Both the position numbers and the translations under genes were made by a program. The notes beneath the pieces are model-generated. The model was not told where the DNA came from, made no database searches, and saw only the letters and a list, made by a program, of their open reading frames with translations. This document shows, in pieces, positions 15,536-23,086 of a stretch of 37,154 nucleotides of DNA (positions within the stretch are counted from its first letter, which is position 1; the number at the start of each line of letters is the position of its first letter). This DNA comes from DASQQQ01 sp036390995. Its GTDB lineage: Bacteria; Actinomycetota; UBA4738; HRBIN12. The stretch covers positions 1 through 37,154 of the forward strand of contig DASWAT010000127.1 of the NCBI GenBank assembly GCA_036390995.1, given 5' to 3'.

Positions 15536-16528
15536 ATGAGCGAACAGCGACCCGATCGGAACCTGGCCATGGAGCTCGCCCGCGTCACCGAGGCTGCAAC
15601 GCTCGCCGCCGGCCGGTGGGTCGGGCGCGGCGACAAGGAGGCAGCCGACCAGGCCGCGGTGGACGCGATGCGCCTCATGATCGACACGGTCTCGATGCAC
15701 GGGACCGTCGTGATCGGCGAGGGGGAGAAGGACGAGGCGCCGATGCTCTTCAACGGCGAGGAGGTGGGCGACGGGACGGGTCCCGGCGTGGACGTGGCGG
15801 TGGACCCGATCGACGGCACCCGCCTGACCGCGGTCGGCCAGCCGAACGCGCTCGCGGTGATCGCCCTTGCGGAGCGGGGCACGATGTTCTTCCCGGGCGC
15901 GGCCGTGTACATGGAGAAGGTTGCGACGGGCCCCGATGCCGCCGACGTCATCGACGTCACCGCACCGCCCGAGGAGAACGTCCGGGCGGTGGCAAAGGCC
16001 AAGGGCGTGCGACCCGAGGAGATCGGCGTGGTGATCTTGGACCGGCCCCGGCACGCCGAGCTCATCCAGCGGATCCGGGGGACGGGTGCGAAGGCGTTCC
16101 TCATCACCGACGGCGACGTGGCCGGCGCCATCTCCGCGGCGTCCACCCGGCGATCGGGCATCGACCTGCTCATCGGGATCGGCGGGACGCCCGAGGGCGT
16201 GATCGCCGCGGCCGCCCTGAAGTGCCTGGGCGGCGCGATCCAGGGTCGCCTCTACCCCCGGGACGACGAAGAGCGGGAGAAGCTCGCCGGCGCGGGCTTC
16301 GACGTCGAGCGCGTGCTCCTCACCGACGACCTGGTTTCGGGCAACGACGTGTTCTTCGCGGCCACCGGGATCACGGACGGCTCGCTGCTGCGCGGGGTGA
16401 AGTACTGGCCGGACGGCGCCACCACCTGGTCGCTCGTGATGCGATCCCGCTCCGGAACCGTGCGATGGATCGAGGCCGAGCACCGGTTCGAGAAGCTCGA
16501 GAAGTACTCCCGGATCACCTACCGGTAG
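15536..16528 (+). CDS. glpX: fructose-1,6-bisphosphatase class II
   Basis: The 330-residue Li-sensitive phosphatase of the GlpX family hydrolyses fructose-1,6-bisphosphate in gluconeogenesis. GEGEKDEAPM (61-70) and DPIDGTRLT (90-98) supply the metal and phosphate ligands. ITDGDVAGAI and LIGIGGTPEGVIAAAALKC are family blocks, and the length is normal. ATG 15536 follows GGAGG (15520-15524) at about 11 bases; GTG 15524 would add four residues. A TACGAT hexamer at 15479-15484 is a possible -10, so it may have its own promoter 90 bp after the SDR gene. It matches the locus logic: DHAP made from glycerol must pass FBP to build hexose. Confidence 0.96.
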   Translation: MSEQRPDRNLAMELARVTEAATLAAGRWVGRGDKEAADQAAVDAMRLMIDTVSMHGTVVIGEGEKDEAPMLFNGEEVGDGTGPGVDVAVDPIDGTRLTAVGQPNALAVIALAERGTMFFPGAAVYMEKVATGPDAADVIDVTAPPEENVRAVAKAKGVRPEEIGVVILDRPRHAELIQRIRGTGAKAFLITDGDVAGAISAASTRRSGIDLLIGIGGTPEGVIAAAALKCLGGAIQGRLYPRDDEEREKLAGAGFDVERVLLTDDLVSGNDVFFAATGITDGSLLRGVKYWPDGATTWSLVMRSRSGTVRWIEAEHRFEKLEKYSRITYR

Positions 16529-16529
16529 T

Positions 16530-16543
16530 CTGGTTCAGACCAG
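16530..16543. terminator. small hairpin in the glpX tail-to-tail gap
   Basis: CTGGT-TCAG-ACCAG lies in the 27-bp gap where glpX (plus) and the HARE-HTH-like gene (minus) converge. The 5-bp stem lacks a T-tract, so termination is plausible only from its position and from sharing by both strands. Confidence 0.3.
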
Positions 16544-16555
16544 CGGCTGCCGGGG

Positions 16556-16765
16556 TCACGGGAGCCGGAAGACGCCGGGGCCCTCTCTCACGACACTACC
16601 GTCGCGGACGGCGCGCGCAAGGACGGCGAGCAGCTGCTTGCGGATGTCGGTCTGCGAGAACGGGTCCAGGTAGCCCCGCTTCAGGGCCAGGTCCTGGATC
16701 ACCGTCCAGTGCAACGCTTTCGACTCCTCGCGCAGGACGGCAAGCGCGGCATCGAGGAACTCCAC
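16556..16765 (-). CDS. small winged-helix (HARE-HTH-like) protein
   Basis: The 69-residue protein reads as one compact domain: a helix, ALHWTVIQDLALKRGYL, a second helix with QTDIRKQLLAVLARAVRDG, then a short wing VVREGPGVFRLP. The pattern of an 'alternate-entry' helix followed by a Gly-x-Phe strand resembles HARE-HTH domains, which are found in RNA polymerase delta subunits and restriction proteins. It starts at GTG 16765, 4 bp after the stop of the LLM oxidoreductase gene, so it is coupled to it. There is no second domain for DNA cleavage or polymerase binding. The assignment is by fold pattern only; function unknown. Confidence 0.65.
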   Translation of the reverse strand: MEFLDAALAVLREESKALHWTVIQDLALKRGYLDPFSQTDIRKQLLAVLARAVRDGSVVREGPGVFRLP

Positions 16766-16769
16766 CGGT

Positions 16770-17777
16770 CTACAGCTCGCGGGCCCTCGGGATCACCGTC
16801 TCGGCGAACAGCTCGAGGATCGTCGGATCGGGGACCGCGAACGGCAGGGCCGCCGGCGAGACGACGACCTGCTCCACGCCGAGCTCGGCGAACGCGGCCA
16901 AGCGCTCGAGCACCTGCTCGGGTGTCCCCGTGAGCGTGTCCACCATGAACGCGTCGAGGAGCTCGCCGTCGAGCGCGCCCCCCGGCATCCATCGCTGCAT
17001 GGCCCGGAATCGGGCGACCAGGTCATGCGGGTTCTCGCCGAGCAACGTGTAGAGCCCGATCGACAACCGCAGCGTTGCAGGGTCACGCCCCTCCTCTTCG
17101 CAGATCTCGCGGGCCCGGCGCACCTTCTTCCCGTAGTCCTCGGGCGTCCACCGCCAAACCGTGTTCCAGCCGTCGGCGTGGCGAGCCGCCAGCCGAAGCG
17201 CCCGGTCCCCGCCCTTGGCCCCGATCCAGATCGGCGGCCGCGGTCGCTGCACCGGGAGCGGGTGGTTGTACGCGTCGCGAAGCGTGACGTGCCGGCCCTC
17301 GAAGCTCACCGGGCCACCGGGCAGCAGCAGGTCCAGGACCTCGACCGTCTCCTCGAGGAGACCGAACCGCTCCCCCACCGAGCCGAACTGGTACCCGAAC
17401 GCCCGGAACTCGTCCTCGTACCAGCCGGCTCCGATGCCGAGGTCGAACCGCCCGCCGGAGAGCTGGTCGATCGCCGTGACGCTCTTCGCCAGGATCGCGG
17501 GGTGGCGGAACGGCGCGCCGAGCACGAGCGTGCCCAGGCGCACCCGCTCGGTGAGCGGCGCCAGACCGGCCAGCGCGGTGAGCGGCTCGAGCGAGCCCTG
17601 CAGGTCGGACGGCCCCCCGTACCTGGCCAGGGAGTAGAAGAAGTGGTCGGACACCCACACGGAGTCGAACCCGACGCGGTCGGCCAGCCTGGCGAACTGC
17701 ACCATCCGCGCGAACGAGATCGGCTCTCCCGTCGGAAGCGAGAAGTCGTAGTGGGGCAGCGCCAGGCCGAACCGCAT
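16770..17777 (-). CDS. LLM-class (F420-dependent type) oxidoreductase
   Basis: The 335-residue luciferase-like TIM barrel begins MRFGLALPHYDF. It has FDSVWVSDHFF, RVRLGTLVLGAPFRHPAILAKS, LSGGRFDLGIGAGWYEDEFRAFG and RPPIWIGAKGGDRALRLAARHADGWN, the standard blocks of the F420-dependent TIGR03619/TIGR03560-like groups. Such enzymes use F420 (or FMN) for hydride transfer. It starts one base after the nucleotidyltransferase stop, a head-to-tail pair, with the HARE-HTH-like gene just after it. The substrate is not predictable. The alternative of an FMN-dependent alkanal monooxygenase relative cannot be excluded from sequence alone. Confidence 0.9.
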   Translation of the reverse strand: MRFGLALPHYDFSLPTGEPISFARMVQFARLADRVGFDSVWVSDHFFYSLARYGGPSDLQGSLEPLTALAGLAPLTERVRLGTLVLGAPFRHPAILAKSVTAIDQLSGGRFDLGIGAGWYEDEFRAFGYQFGSVGERFGLLEETVEVLDLLLPGGPVSFEGRHVTLRDAYNHPLPVQRPRPPIWIGAKGGDRALRLAARHADGWNTVWRWTPEDYGKKVRRAREICEEEGRDPATLRLSIGLYTLLGENPHDLVARFRAMQRWMPGGALDGELLDAFMVDTLTGTPEQVLERLAAFAELGVEQVVVSPAALPFAVPDPTILELFAETVIPRAREL

Positions 17778-19127
17778 CTACAGGTACCGGAGGACGTCGG
17801 CGGGGCCGGTCACCTCGACGCCCTCCGGCACCCGGATGCCGGAGGGAAGCTTCAGCCGGGGGTAGACCGACACGTCGCCGGACAGACGGACGCCCGGATA
17901 CACGACCACCTCGTCGCCGAGGGCGACGCAATCCTCGATCGCCGTCTGGTTGTATGGCTCGGACCGGATCTCGGACATCGACCCCACCACGGCCTCGGAG
18001 AGCCGGGCCGCGGGTCCGATGATCGCGCCGTCGCGGATCTGGGAGCGCTCGATCGTGGCATCGCGATGGACCTCGATGTCGTCGTCGAGGTTGGAATCGA
18101 CGATGGTGACGCCGGGGTGGATCTCGCAGAACCGCCCGATCCTCACCGACGGCCCGATCCTCACCGACCCCTCCGTGATCTTCTCCGCCAGCGTGGTGCC
18201 GCTGGTGGAGTCCCGCATGGCCAGGGACTCGGGCGCGATCCACACGTGCCGGTCGGGGTCGAACGGCGGTCCGAGGAGCCGATCCACGGACTCGAAGTTG
18301 CCTCGGAGCACGTCCACCATCGTCTCGATGTAGTCGCGGACGTTGCCGAGGTCGCCGATCCGGCGTACGGGGGAGGCGTACACCGGGTAGCCGTTGCCCA
18401 CGAGCCAGGGAAGGAGGTCCTTGCCGAAGTCCAGCCGTCGCTCCCTGAGCCTGCGAACGGCGGGCTCGCCGGCTAGGCCTCGGAGCGCCGTAGAGTCGAC
18501 CAGATAGAAGCCGGCGTTCGTCATCAGCGGCAGTTCCTTGAACGCCTCGTCGGTCTCGGCGTGGAAGTGCTCACGGAGCTCGGCCAGCGTGGGCTTCTCC
18601 ACGAACTCGGTGATCCGCCCGTCCTCCTCCGTGAGCATGACGCCATACTTCTCGGCCACCTCGTCCGGCTCCCGCGTCATCGCGGCGATGGTGGCCACGG
18701 CCCGGTTCGCCATGTGCGCCTGGAACATCGGGCCGAGGTCGAAGTCGATGATCGAGTCCGTGGGGAACACCAACGCCGTCTGCGTGACATCCCAGTGGTC
18801 GAGCATCCGCAGCGTGGAGTCGGCGCTTCCGGTGGTGAGGGCGTCGTACTTCACCGGCGAGTACTTCACGTCGGCCCCGAAGCTCTCGCCGTACCCGATC
18901 ATCACCTTGATCTGGTACCGGTTCTCCTTGCCGTGGGCGACGATGAAGTATTCCTTGATCCCCTCGCTCGACAGGATCTGGATCACCCAGCTGATCAGGC
19001 GGCGCCCGAGGAACGACATGGCCGCCTTCGAGCGCAGGTAGCCGGGCGCCTTCAAGGTGAGCGGGCGGGCCCGGACCCCTTGCCCGCCCGCGAGACCGAT
19101 GCCGACGACCTCGGACACCTCGGGCAT
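17778..19127 (-). CDS. sugar-phosphate nucleotidyltransferase with left-handed beta-helix C-terminus
   Basis: 449 residues. The N-terminal nucleotidyltransferase domain opens GIGLAGGQGVRARPLTLKAP, a variant of GGxGxRLxPLT. It continues with FPTDSIIDFDLGP (metal-binding block), ITEFVEKPTLAELREHF and LMTNAGFYLVDS. From about residue 300 hexapeptide repeats (GSVRIGPSVRIGRFCEIHPG and onward) form a trimerising beta-helix. The architecture is that of glucose-1-phosphate adenylyl/thymidylyl- or mannose-1-phosphate guanylyltransferases; which sugar and nucleotide cannot be told. A 12-residue stretch rather than a short loop separates the PLT from the lysine-bearing RSKAAMSF. Start ATG 19127 lies eight bases after TATCAT. 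It is first of a three-gene minus-strand set. Confidence 0.85.
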   Translation of the reverse strand: MPEVSEVVGIGLAGGQGVRARPLTLKAPGYLRSKAAMSFLGRRLISWVIQILSSEGIKEYFIVAHGKENRYQIKVMIGYGESFGADVKYSPVKYDALTTGSADSTLRMLDHWDVTQTALVFPTDSIIDFDLGPMFQAHMANRAVATIAAMTREPDEVAEKYGVMLTEEDGRITEFVEKPTLAELREHFHAETDEAFKELPLMTNAGFYLVDSTALRGLAGEPAVRRLRERRLDFGKDLLPWLVGNGYPVYASPVRRIGDLGNVRDYIETMVDVLRGNFESVDRLLGPPFDPDRHVWIAPESLAMRDSTSGTTLAEKITEGSVRIGPSVRIGRFCEIHPGVTIVDSNLDDDIEVHRDATIERSQIRDGAIIGPAARLSEAVVGSMSEIRSEPYNQTAIEDCVALGDEVVVYPGVRLSGDVSVYPRLKLPSGIRVPEGVEVTGPADVLRYL

Positions 19128-19135
19128 GTGCCTGC

Positions 19136-19141
19136 ATGATA
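19136..19141 (-). promoter_or_regulatory. candidate -10 element, leaderless nucleotidyltransferase start
   Basis: On the minus strand TATCAT is eight bases before ATG 19127. There is no Shine-Dalgarno sequence between, which fits leaderless transcription. The divergent esterase starts about 60 bp away. Confidence 0.4.
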
Positions 19142-19202
19142 TCCGGGCTGCGTTTCCAGGGAACGGGGCCCGAGCCGGCCCCCGGACGGATGGAGGATGC
19201 CG

Positions 19203-20243
19203 ATGAAGCCGTGGAGCATCGACCTGCGCGGGCGGCTGGAGGAGCTCGTGATCGAGAGCGAGGCGCTGGCGGGGAACGCGCTGGGAGACCCGGCGGAGCG
19301 CCCGCTGTGGGTCTATCTCCCGCCCGGCTACGCCGACGAGCCCGGCCGGCGGTATGCGGTCGTGTACGTGATCCAGGGCTTCACGGGCCAGCTCGACATG
19401 TGGAGGAACCGCGAGCCCTTCCGCCCGAACTACCTGGAGATGAGCGACCACCTCTTCGCGGAAGGCGACGAGCGGGGCAGCGTGCCGCCGGCGATCGTCG
19501 TCTACGTGGACTGCTGGACATCGCTGGGCGGGAGCCAGTTCCTGAACTCCCCGGCCACGGGCCGCTACCAGGACTACCTCTGCGACGACGTGGTGTCGTT
19601 CGTCGACGCTCGGTTCCGGACCGATCCCCGACCCGAGGCGCGGGGGATCCAGGGCAAGTCGAGCGGGGGGTACGGAGCCATGGTGAACGCGATGCTGCGG
19701 CCCGACCGGTTCCGCGGACTGGCGTCCCATGCGGGCGACGCCCTGTTCGAGGCGTGCTACGTGAAGGGGTTCGCCGACGTCACCCGGTACCTCCGCGACG
19801 AGTACGGCGGCTCCTACGAGCGGTTCTGGGAGGACTTCCGCTCGCGGGTGGCCATGACGAAGCCCTCGGACGGTGAGCTCGTGGAAACGTATGCGTACGC
19901 GGCGGCCTATTCGGCGGATCCCGATGGCACCGTGCGGCTCCCGTTCGACACGGCGACCGGCAGGCTGATCGACGACCTGTGGGCCCGGTGGCTCGAGAAG
20001 GACCCTGTGCGCATGGTGTCGAAGCACGCGGAAGCGCTGCGCTCGATGCGGGCCATCTGGCTCGACGCCGGACGCAAGGACGAGTGGTACCTCGACAACG
20101 GTGCGGTGGCGGTCTCGCGAGAGCTGGAGGAGATCGGCGTTCAGCACACGCTGGAGCTGTTCGACGCGGGCCACATGTCGATCGGCTACCGGTACCCGAG
20201 GAGCCTGGCGTTCCTCGCACGGGCCCTTTCCGAACCGGCCTGA
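19203..20243 (+). CDS. esterase (alpha/beta-hydrolase, putative esterase D/enterochelin-esterase type)
   Basis: The 346-residue alpha/beta-hydrolase has PLWVYLPPGYADEPGRRYAVVYVIQGFTG as its N-terminal beta strands. GIQGKSSGGYGAM gives the nucleophile elbow G-x-S-x-G-G, and a C-terminal LFDAGHMSIGYRYP block supplies the histidine. No signal peptide is visible, so it is probably cytoplasmic. The start ATG 19203 is preferred because GGAGG at 19192-19196 is then six bases away; ATG 19197 would abut it. It stands alone, divergent from the nucleotidyltransferase and convergent with the anti-sigma gene (gap of one base). A thioesterase/S-formylglutathione-hydrolase-like role is one option; substrate unknown. 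Confidence 0.85.
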   Translation: MKPWSIDLRGRLEELVIESEALAGNALGDPAERPLWVYLPPGYADEPGRRYAVVYVIQGFTGQLDMWRNREPFRPNYLEMSDHLFAEGDERGSVPPAIVVYVDCWTSLGGSQFLNSPATGRYQDYLCDDVVSFVDARFRTDPRPEARGIQGKSSGGYGAMVNAMLRPDRFRGLASHAGDALFEACYVKGFADVTRYLRDEYGGSYERFWEDFRSRVAMTKPSDGELVETYAYAAAYSADPDGTVRLPFDTATGRLIDDLWARWLEKDPVRMVSKHAEALRSMRAIWLDAGRKDEWYLDNGAVAVSRELEEIGVQHTLELFDAGHMSIGYRYPRSLAFLARALSEPA

Positions 20244-20244
20244 G

Positions 20245-21030
20245 TCACGCGCTGCCGGAGGACTGGTCGACCGTGCCTCGCAGGACGACCCGGCCCGCGG
20301 CATCCGTCACCAGGACGGTGGTGAACCCGCTGAGATCCTTGTCGGTGAACTCGTGGAACACCTCGGCGCCGCCGTCCTTGTCCAGCGCGGTGATCCTCCC
20401 CGCCTTCAGCGTCTGGCCGTCCGCGTTCCGCACTAGCACCTGGTACGGAAGCCCCGCGAGGGACCGGTCGAGCCCGTTCACGATCACCATGACGAAGTCG
20501 AACTTCCTCGGAGACACGAGCTGCAGCGCCGCGCCTCCGCCCACGTGGCTCGCCGACACCGGAGCAAGCTGGCCGAGGTACGTCTGGTCCACCGGCAGTC
20601 CTGAGCCGAGACCCCGCAGGGCCAGGGCTCTGCGGAACCGCTCGAGGTCGTCGACCTTCTGCTGCTGCGCGAGCGCGGCGCGATCGGCGAAGCGCTCGGC
20701 CCGGCCGGCCATCACGGCGCCCCAGCCCAGGCCGGCCACTGCGACCATCGCGGCGACCGTGGCGGCGGCCACCGTTCGAAGGCGGCGCCGGGTACCGGGC
20801 GCGCCGGCCGTCTGGCGGATCGCCGTCACGATGCGGTCGGCCAGTCCCACGGGCGGCTCGGCCTGCGGCAGGGTGAAGGCGAACGTAGCGGCGGCCCCGC
20901 CGAGCTCACCCGCCTCCTTACGGCACCCGGCGCACCAGGCCAGGTGACGCTCCAGGCCGGCGCGCTCCTCCGGCGAGAGCACGCCGAGGGCGAATTCGGG
21001 CAGCTGCTCGCGGACGATGAGGCAGTTCAC
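20245..21030 (-). CDS. zinc-type anti-sigma factor (RskA-like)
   Basis: The 261-residue single-pass protein opens MNCLIVREQLPEFALGVLSPEE and carries H-x3-C-x2-C (HLAWCAGC) of the zinc-binding anti-sigma domain. A membrane segment follows at about 83-108 (TVAAATVAAMVAVAGLGWG), then an RskA-type extracytoplasmic domain (SPRKFDFVMVIVNGLDRSLAGLPYQVLV). It would hold the ECF sigma factor encoded upstream at the membrane until regulated proteolysis or ligand change releases it. Start GTG 21030 overlaps the sigma-factor stop (GTGA), so the pair is stoichiometrically coupled. The signal sensed is unknown. Confidence 0.9.
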   Translation of the reverse strand: MNCLIVREQLPEFALGVLSPEERAGLERHLAWCAGCRKEAGELGGAAATFAFTLPQAEPPVGLADRIVTAIRQTAGAPGTRRRLRTVAAATVAAMVAVAGLGWGAVMAGRAERFADRAALAQQQKVDDLERFRRALALRGLGSGLPVDQTYLGQLAPVSASHVGGGAALQLVSPRKFDFVMVIVNGLDRSLAGLPYQVLVRNADGQTLKAGRITALDKDGGAEVFHEFTDKDLSGFTTVLVTDAAGRVVLRGTVDQSSGSA

Positions 21031-21599
21031 GGACGCTCCTTGTCCTGGTTCGCGCGGCGCACCTTGATGAGGGCGGTGCGCAGACGGGTCTTCACCGTGC
21101 CGAGTGGGATGCCGTCTGCCTCTGCGATCTCTCGGGCGGTCAGGCCGCCGAAGTAGGCCCGTGCCAGCAGCCGCCGCTCGGCATCGGACAGGCTCTCGAG
21201 GGCCCGCAGCGCCGCATCGCGCTCCATGAGCGGCTCCTCCTCGTCGACGGAACCGATCTCGGGCATCGCGTCCACCAGGATCAGGGTGGGCCGGGTGACG
21301 CCCGTGTCCCTGCGGAGACGGTCCACGGCGAGGTTGTGCGCGATCGTCATCAGCCACGTGGATAGCCGGCCTCGCGTGGGGTCGAATCGGGCGGCCTTCC
21401 GCCAGGCGGTCAGGAACACGTCCTGGGTGAGCTCCTCGGCCGACTCCGAGCTCCCCAGCAGGCGGAGGCCCAGGGTGAAGACGGGGCGAGAGAAGCGCGC
21501 GTACAGCGCGCGAACGGCGTCCTCGTTGCCGGCCAAGAGTCCTTCCACAAGTTGTTGTTCCTCTCGGGGGAGGAGTGGACCATCGGCCCGACCACTCAC
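21027..21599 (-). CDS. ECF-type RNA polymerase sigma factor (SigK-like)
   Basis: 190 residues with sigma-70 region 2 (AVRALYARFSRPVFTLGLRLL...SAEELTQDVFLTAWRKAARFD...LSTWLMTIAHNLAVDRLRR) and region 4 (ESLSDAERRLLARAYFGGLTAREIAEADGIPLGTVKTRLRTAL). The layout and the RskA partner downstream match SigK-like ECF factors. The start is taken as GTG 21599, with GGGAGAGG upstream at good distance. An in-frame ATG at 21692 is unlikely to be used because it forms part of the predicted -35 box (21687-21692). It diverges from the nfeD-SPFH operon, which may be one of its targets, though this is inference only. Confidence 0.92.
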   Translation of the reverse strand: MSGRADGPLLPREEQQLVEGLLAGNEDAVRALYARFSRPVFTLGLRLLGSSESAEELTQDVFLTAWRKAARFDPTRGRLSTWLMTIAHNLAVDRLRRDTGVTRPTLILVDAMPEIGSVDEEEPLMERDAALRALESLSDAERRLLARAYFGGLTAREIAEADGIPLGTVKTRLRTALIKVRRANQDKERP

Positions 21600-21662
21600 T
21601 CGGCCTCTCCCTTCGGGTATACGCGAGGTCGCGAGACCGGAGTTTGCGCCTGCTCCAGGACC

Positions 21663-21692
21663 ATTATCCGCCCGAACTCGATCGGCGGTCAT
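21663..21692 (-). promoter_or_regulatory. sigma-70-type promoter for the ECF sigma operon
   Basis: Minus strand: ATGACC (21692-21687, four of six matches to TTGACA), an 18-bp spacer and GATAAT (21668-21663, five of six matches to TATAAT). Transcription would begin about 21655, leaving a roughly 55-base leader before GTG 21599 and excluding the ATG at 21692. Confidence 0.55.
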
Positions 21693-21730
21693 GGTCCCGT
21701 ATCGATCGCCTTCCGCCCTCCTGCTCCCGG

Positions 21731-21736
21731 TGGGAT
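21731..21736 (+). promoter_or_regulatory. candidate -10 element for leaderless nfeD
   Basis: TGGGAT is nine bases before ATG 21746, with the same sequence context (CGGTGGGATGAT) as at 7110-7120. No Shine-Dalgarno sequence precedes the ATG, supporting a leaderless mRNA. Confidence 0.4.
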
Positions 21737-21745
21737 GATGCAGGC

Positions 21746-23086
21746 ATGCGCAACGCGTTCCGCGTGGTGCGAGTGGCGATCGCCGCGCTGGCGATGCTGG
21801 GACCGCTCGCCCTCTCCGGGCGCGCACAGGGCTCCTCCCCAAGGGTGATCGAGCTCCGGCTCCAGGGCGTCGTCGACCCGTTCACGGCGGACTACATCCA
21901 GGGTGGTATCCATGCGGCGCAGGCCGATGCCGCAGACGCGGTCCTGCTGACGATCGACACCCCGGGCGGGCTGGACTCCTCGATGCGGCAGATCATCCAG
22001 GCCATCTTGAACTCCGACGTCCCGGTGATCTGCTACGTGTCTCCCGAGGGTGCGCGCGCGGCGTCGGCCGGCACGTTCATCATGATGGGCTGTCCGGTCG
22101 CGGCCATGGCCCCCGGCACGAACATCGGGGCGGCGCACCCCGTCGGCGTGGCCGGCGCGATCGAGCAGCAGAAGGTGACCAACGACGCCGCGGCGTACAT
22201 CAGGAGCCTCGCGCAGACGCACGGCCGCAACGCCACATGGGCGGTGGACGCCGTCGTCAACTCGGTGAGCATCTCGGCGGCCGACGCCCTGAGCATGCAC
22301 GTGATCGATCTGATCGCACCGAACGTCGACTCGCTCCTGCGGGATGTCGACGGCCGCACCGTCCCTGTGGCCGGGGGCCGCGAGGCCACGCTCCGGACCG
22401 CCGGCGCCGTGGTGGAGCAGCGTGGCATGGGGCTCGGTGCGAGCATCCTGCACACGCTGCTGTCCCCGGACTTCGCGTTCCTGTTCTTCTACCTGGGCCT
22501 GGGGCTCATCGTGATCGAGCTGCTGCACCCGGGGCTCTCCATCCCGGGGATCCTCGGCGTCGTGTCCCTCGTCGCGGCGTTCGTGACCTTCGGGGTGCTG
22601 CCGGTGCAGCTCGTGGGGATCGCGCTGCTCCTGGCGTCCGCGCTGTTCTTCCTGCTCGAGCTGAAGCACCCGGGCCTCGGGCTGCCCACCGTCGGCGGCG
22701 TCGTCACGCTCGTCCTCGGCGGTCTCACGCTGTTCAACCCGTCGGTCCCGAACGCCCGCGTCTCGATCTGGGTGATCGTGCCGGTGGCGGCGTTCCTGGC
22801 GCTGTTCTTCGCCACCGTTGTGCCGGCCGCGCTGCGCGCGCGGCGGCTTCCTCCATCCGGCGGCTCGGAGGGGATGGTCGGGCGGGAGGGCGTCGTGGAG
22901 AAGGACCTCGATCCGGAGGGCGTGGTTCTGGTGTCCGCCGAGGAATGGTCGGCCCGCTCCACCGCGGGGCCGCTTCCCCGAGGGGCCCGCATCCGGGTCG
23001 TGGGCGTAGACCGGCTGACGCTCTCCGTCGAGCCGATGGAGCGACAGGCTTCGGCCGTGCCGGAGCCGGAAGGGGGAGCCCCGTGA
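21746..23086 (+). CDS. nfeD: NfeD-type membrane-bound serine protease (ClpP-like)
   Basis: The 446-residue long-form NfeD has a signal segment at about 1-28 (VVRVAIAALAMLGPLALSG) and a ClpP-like protease domain. Candidate catalytic Ser107 lies in GARAASAGTF and Lys143 in EQQKVTNDAAAYI, with TIDTPGGL as the family block. Four to five membrane segments follow from about residue 245, then a soluble OB-fold NfeD C-terminus (GSEGMVGREGVVEKDLDPEGVV). These proteases cleave hydrophobic stretches of their partner stomatin and act in membrane quality control. The stop overlaps the SPFH start (GTGA), the classical nfeD-stomatin operon. A leaderless start is likely. Confidence 0.94.
   Translation: MRNAFRVVRVAIAALAMLGPLALSGRAQGSSPRVIELRLQGVVDPFTADYIQGGIHAAQADAADAVLLTIDTPGGLDSSMRQIIQAILNSDVPVICYVSPEGARAASAGTFIMMGCPVAAMAPGTNIGAAHPVGVAGAIEQQKVTNDAAAYIRSLAQTHGRNATWAVDAVVNSVSISAADALSMHVIDLIAPNVDSLLRDVDGRTVPVAGGREATLRTAGAVVEQRGMGLGASILHTLLSPDFAFLFFYLGLGLIVIELLHPGLSIPGILGVVSLVAAFVTFGVLPVQLVGIALLLASALFFLLELKHPGLGLPTVGGVVTLVLGGLTLFNPSVPNARVSIWVIVPVAAFLALFFATVVPAALRARRLPPSGGSEGMVGREGVVEKDLDPEGVVLVSAEEWSARSTAGPLPRGARIRVVGVDRLTLSVEPMERQASAVPEPEGGAP

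Noticed and set aside
21600..21692. ATG 21692 as the start of the first ECF sigma factor
   Set aside because: It would add 31 residues without similarity to region 2 and coincides with the predicted -35 box; GTG 21599 has a good ribosome site.
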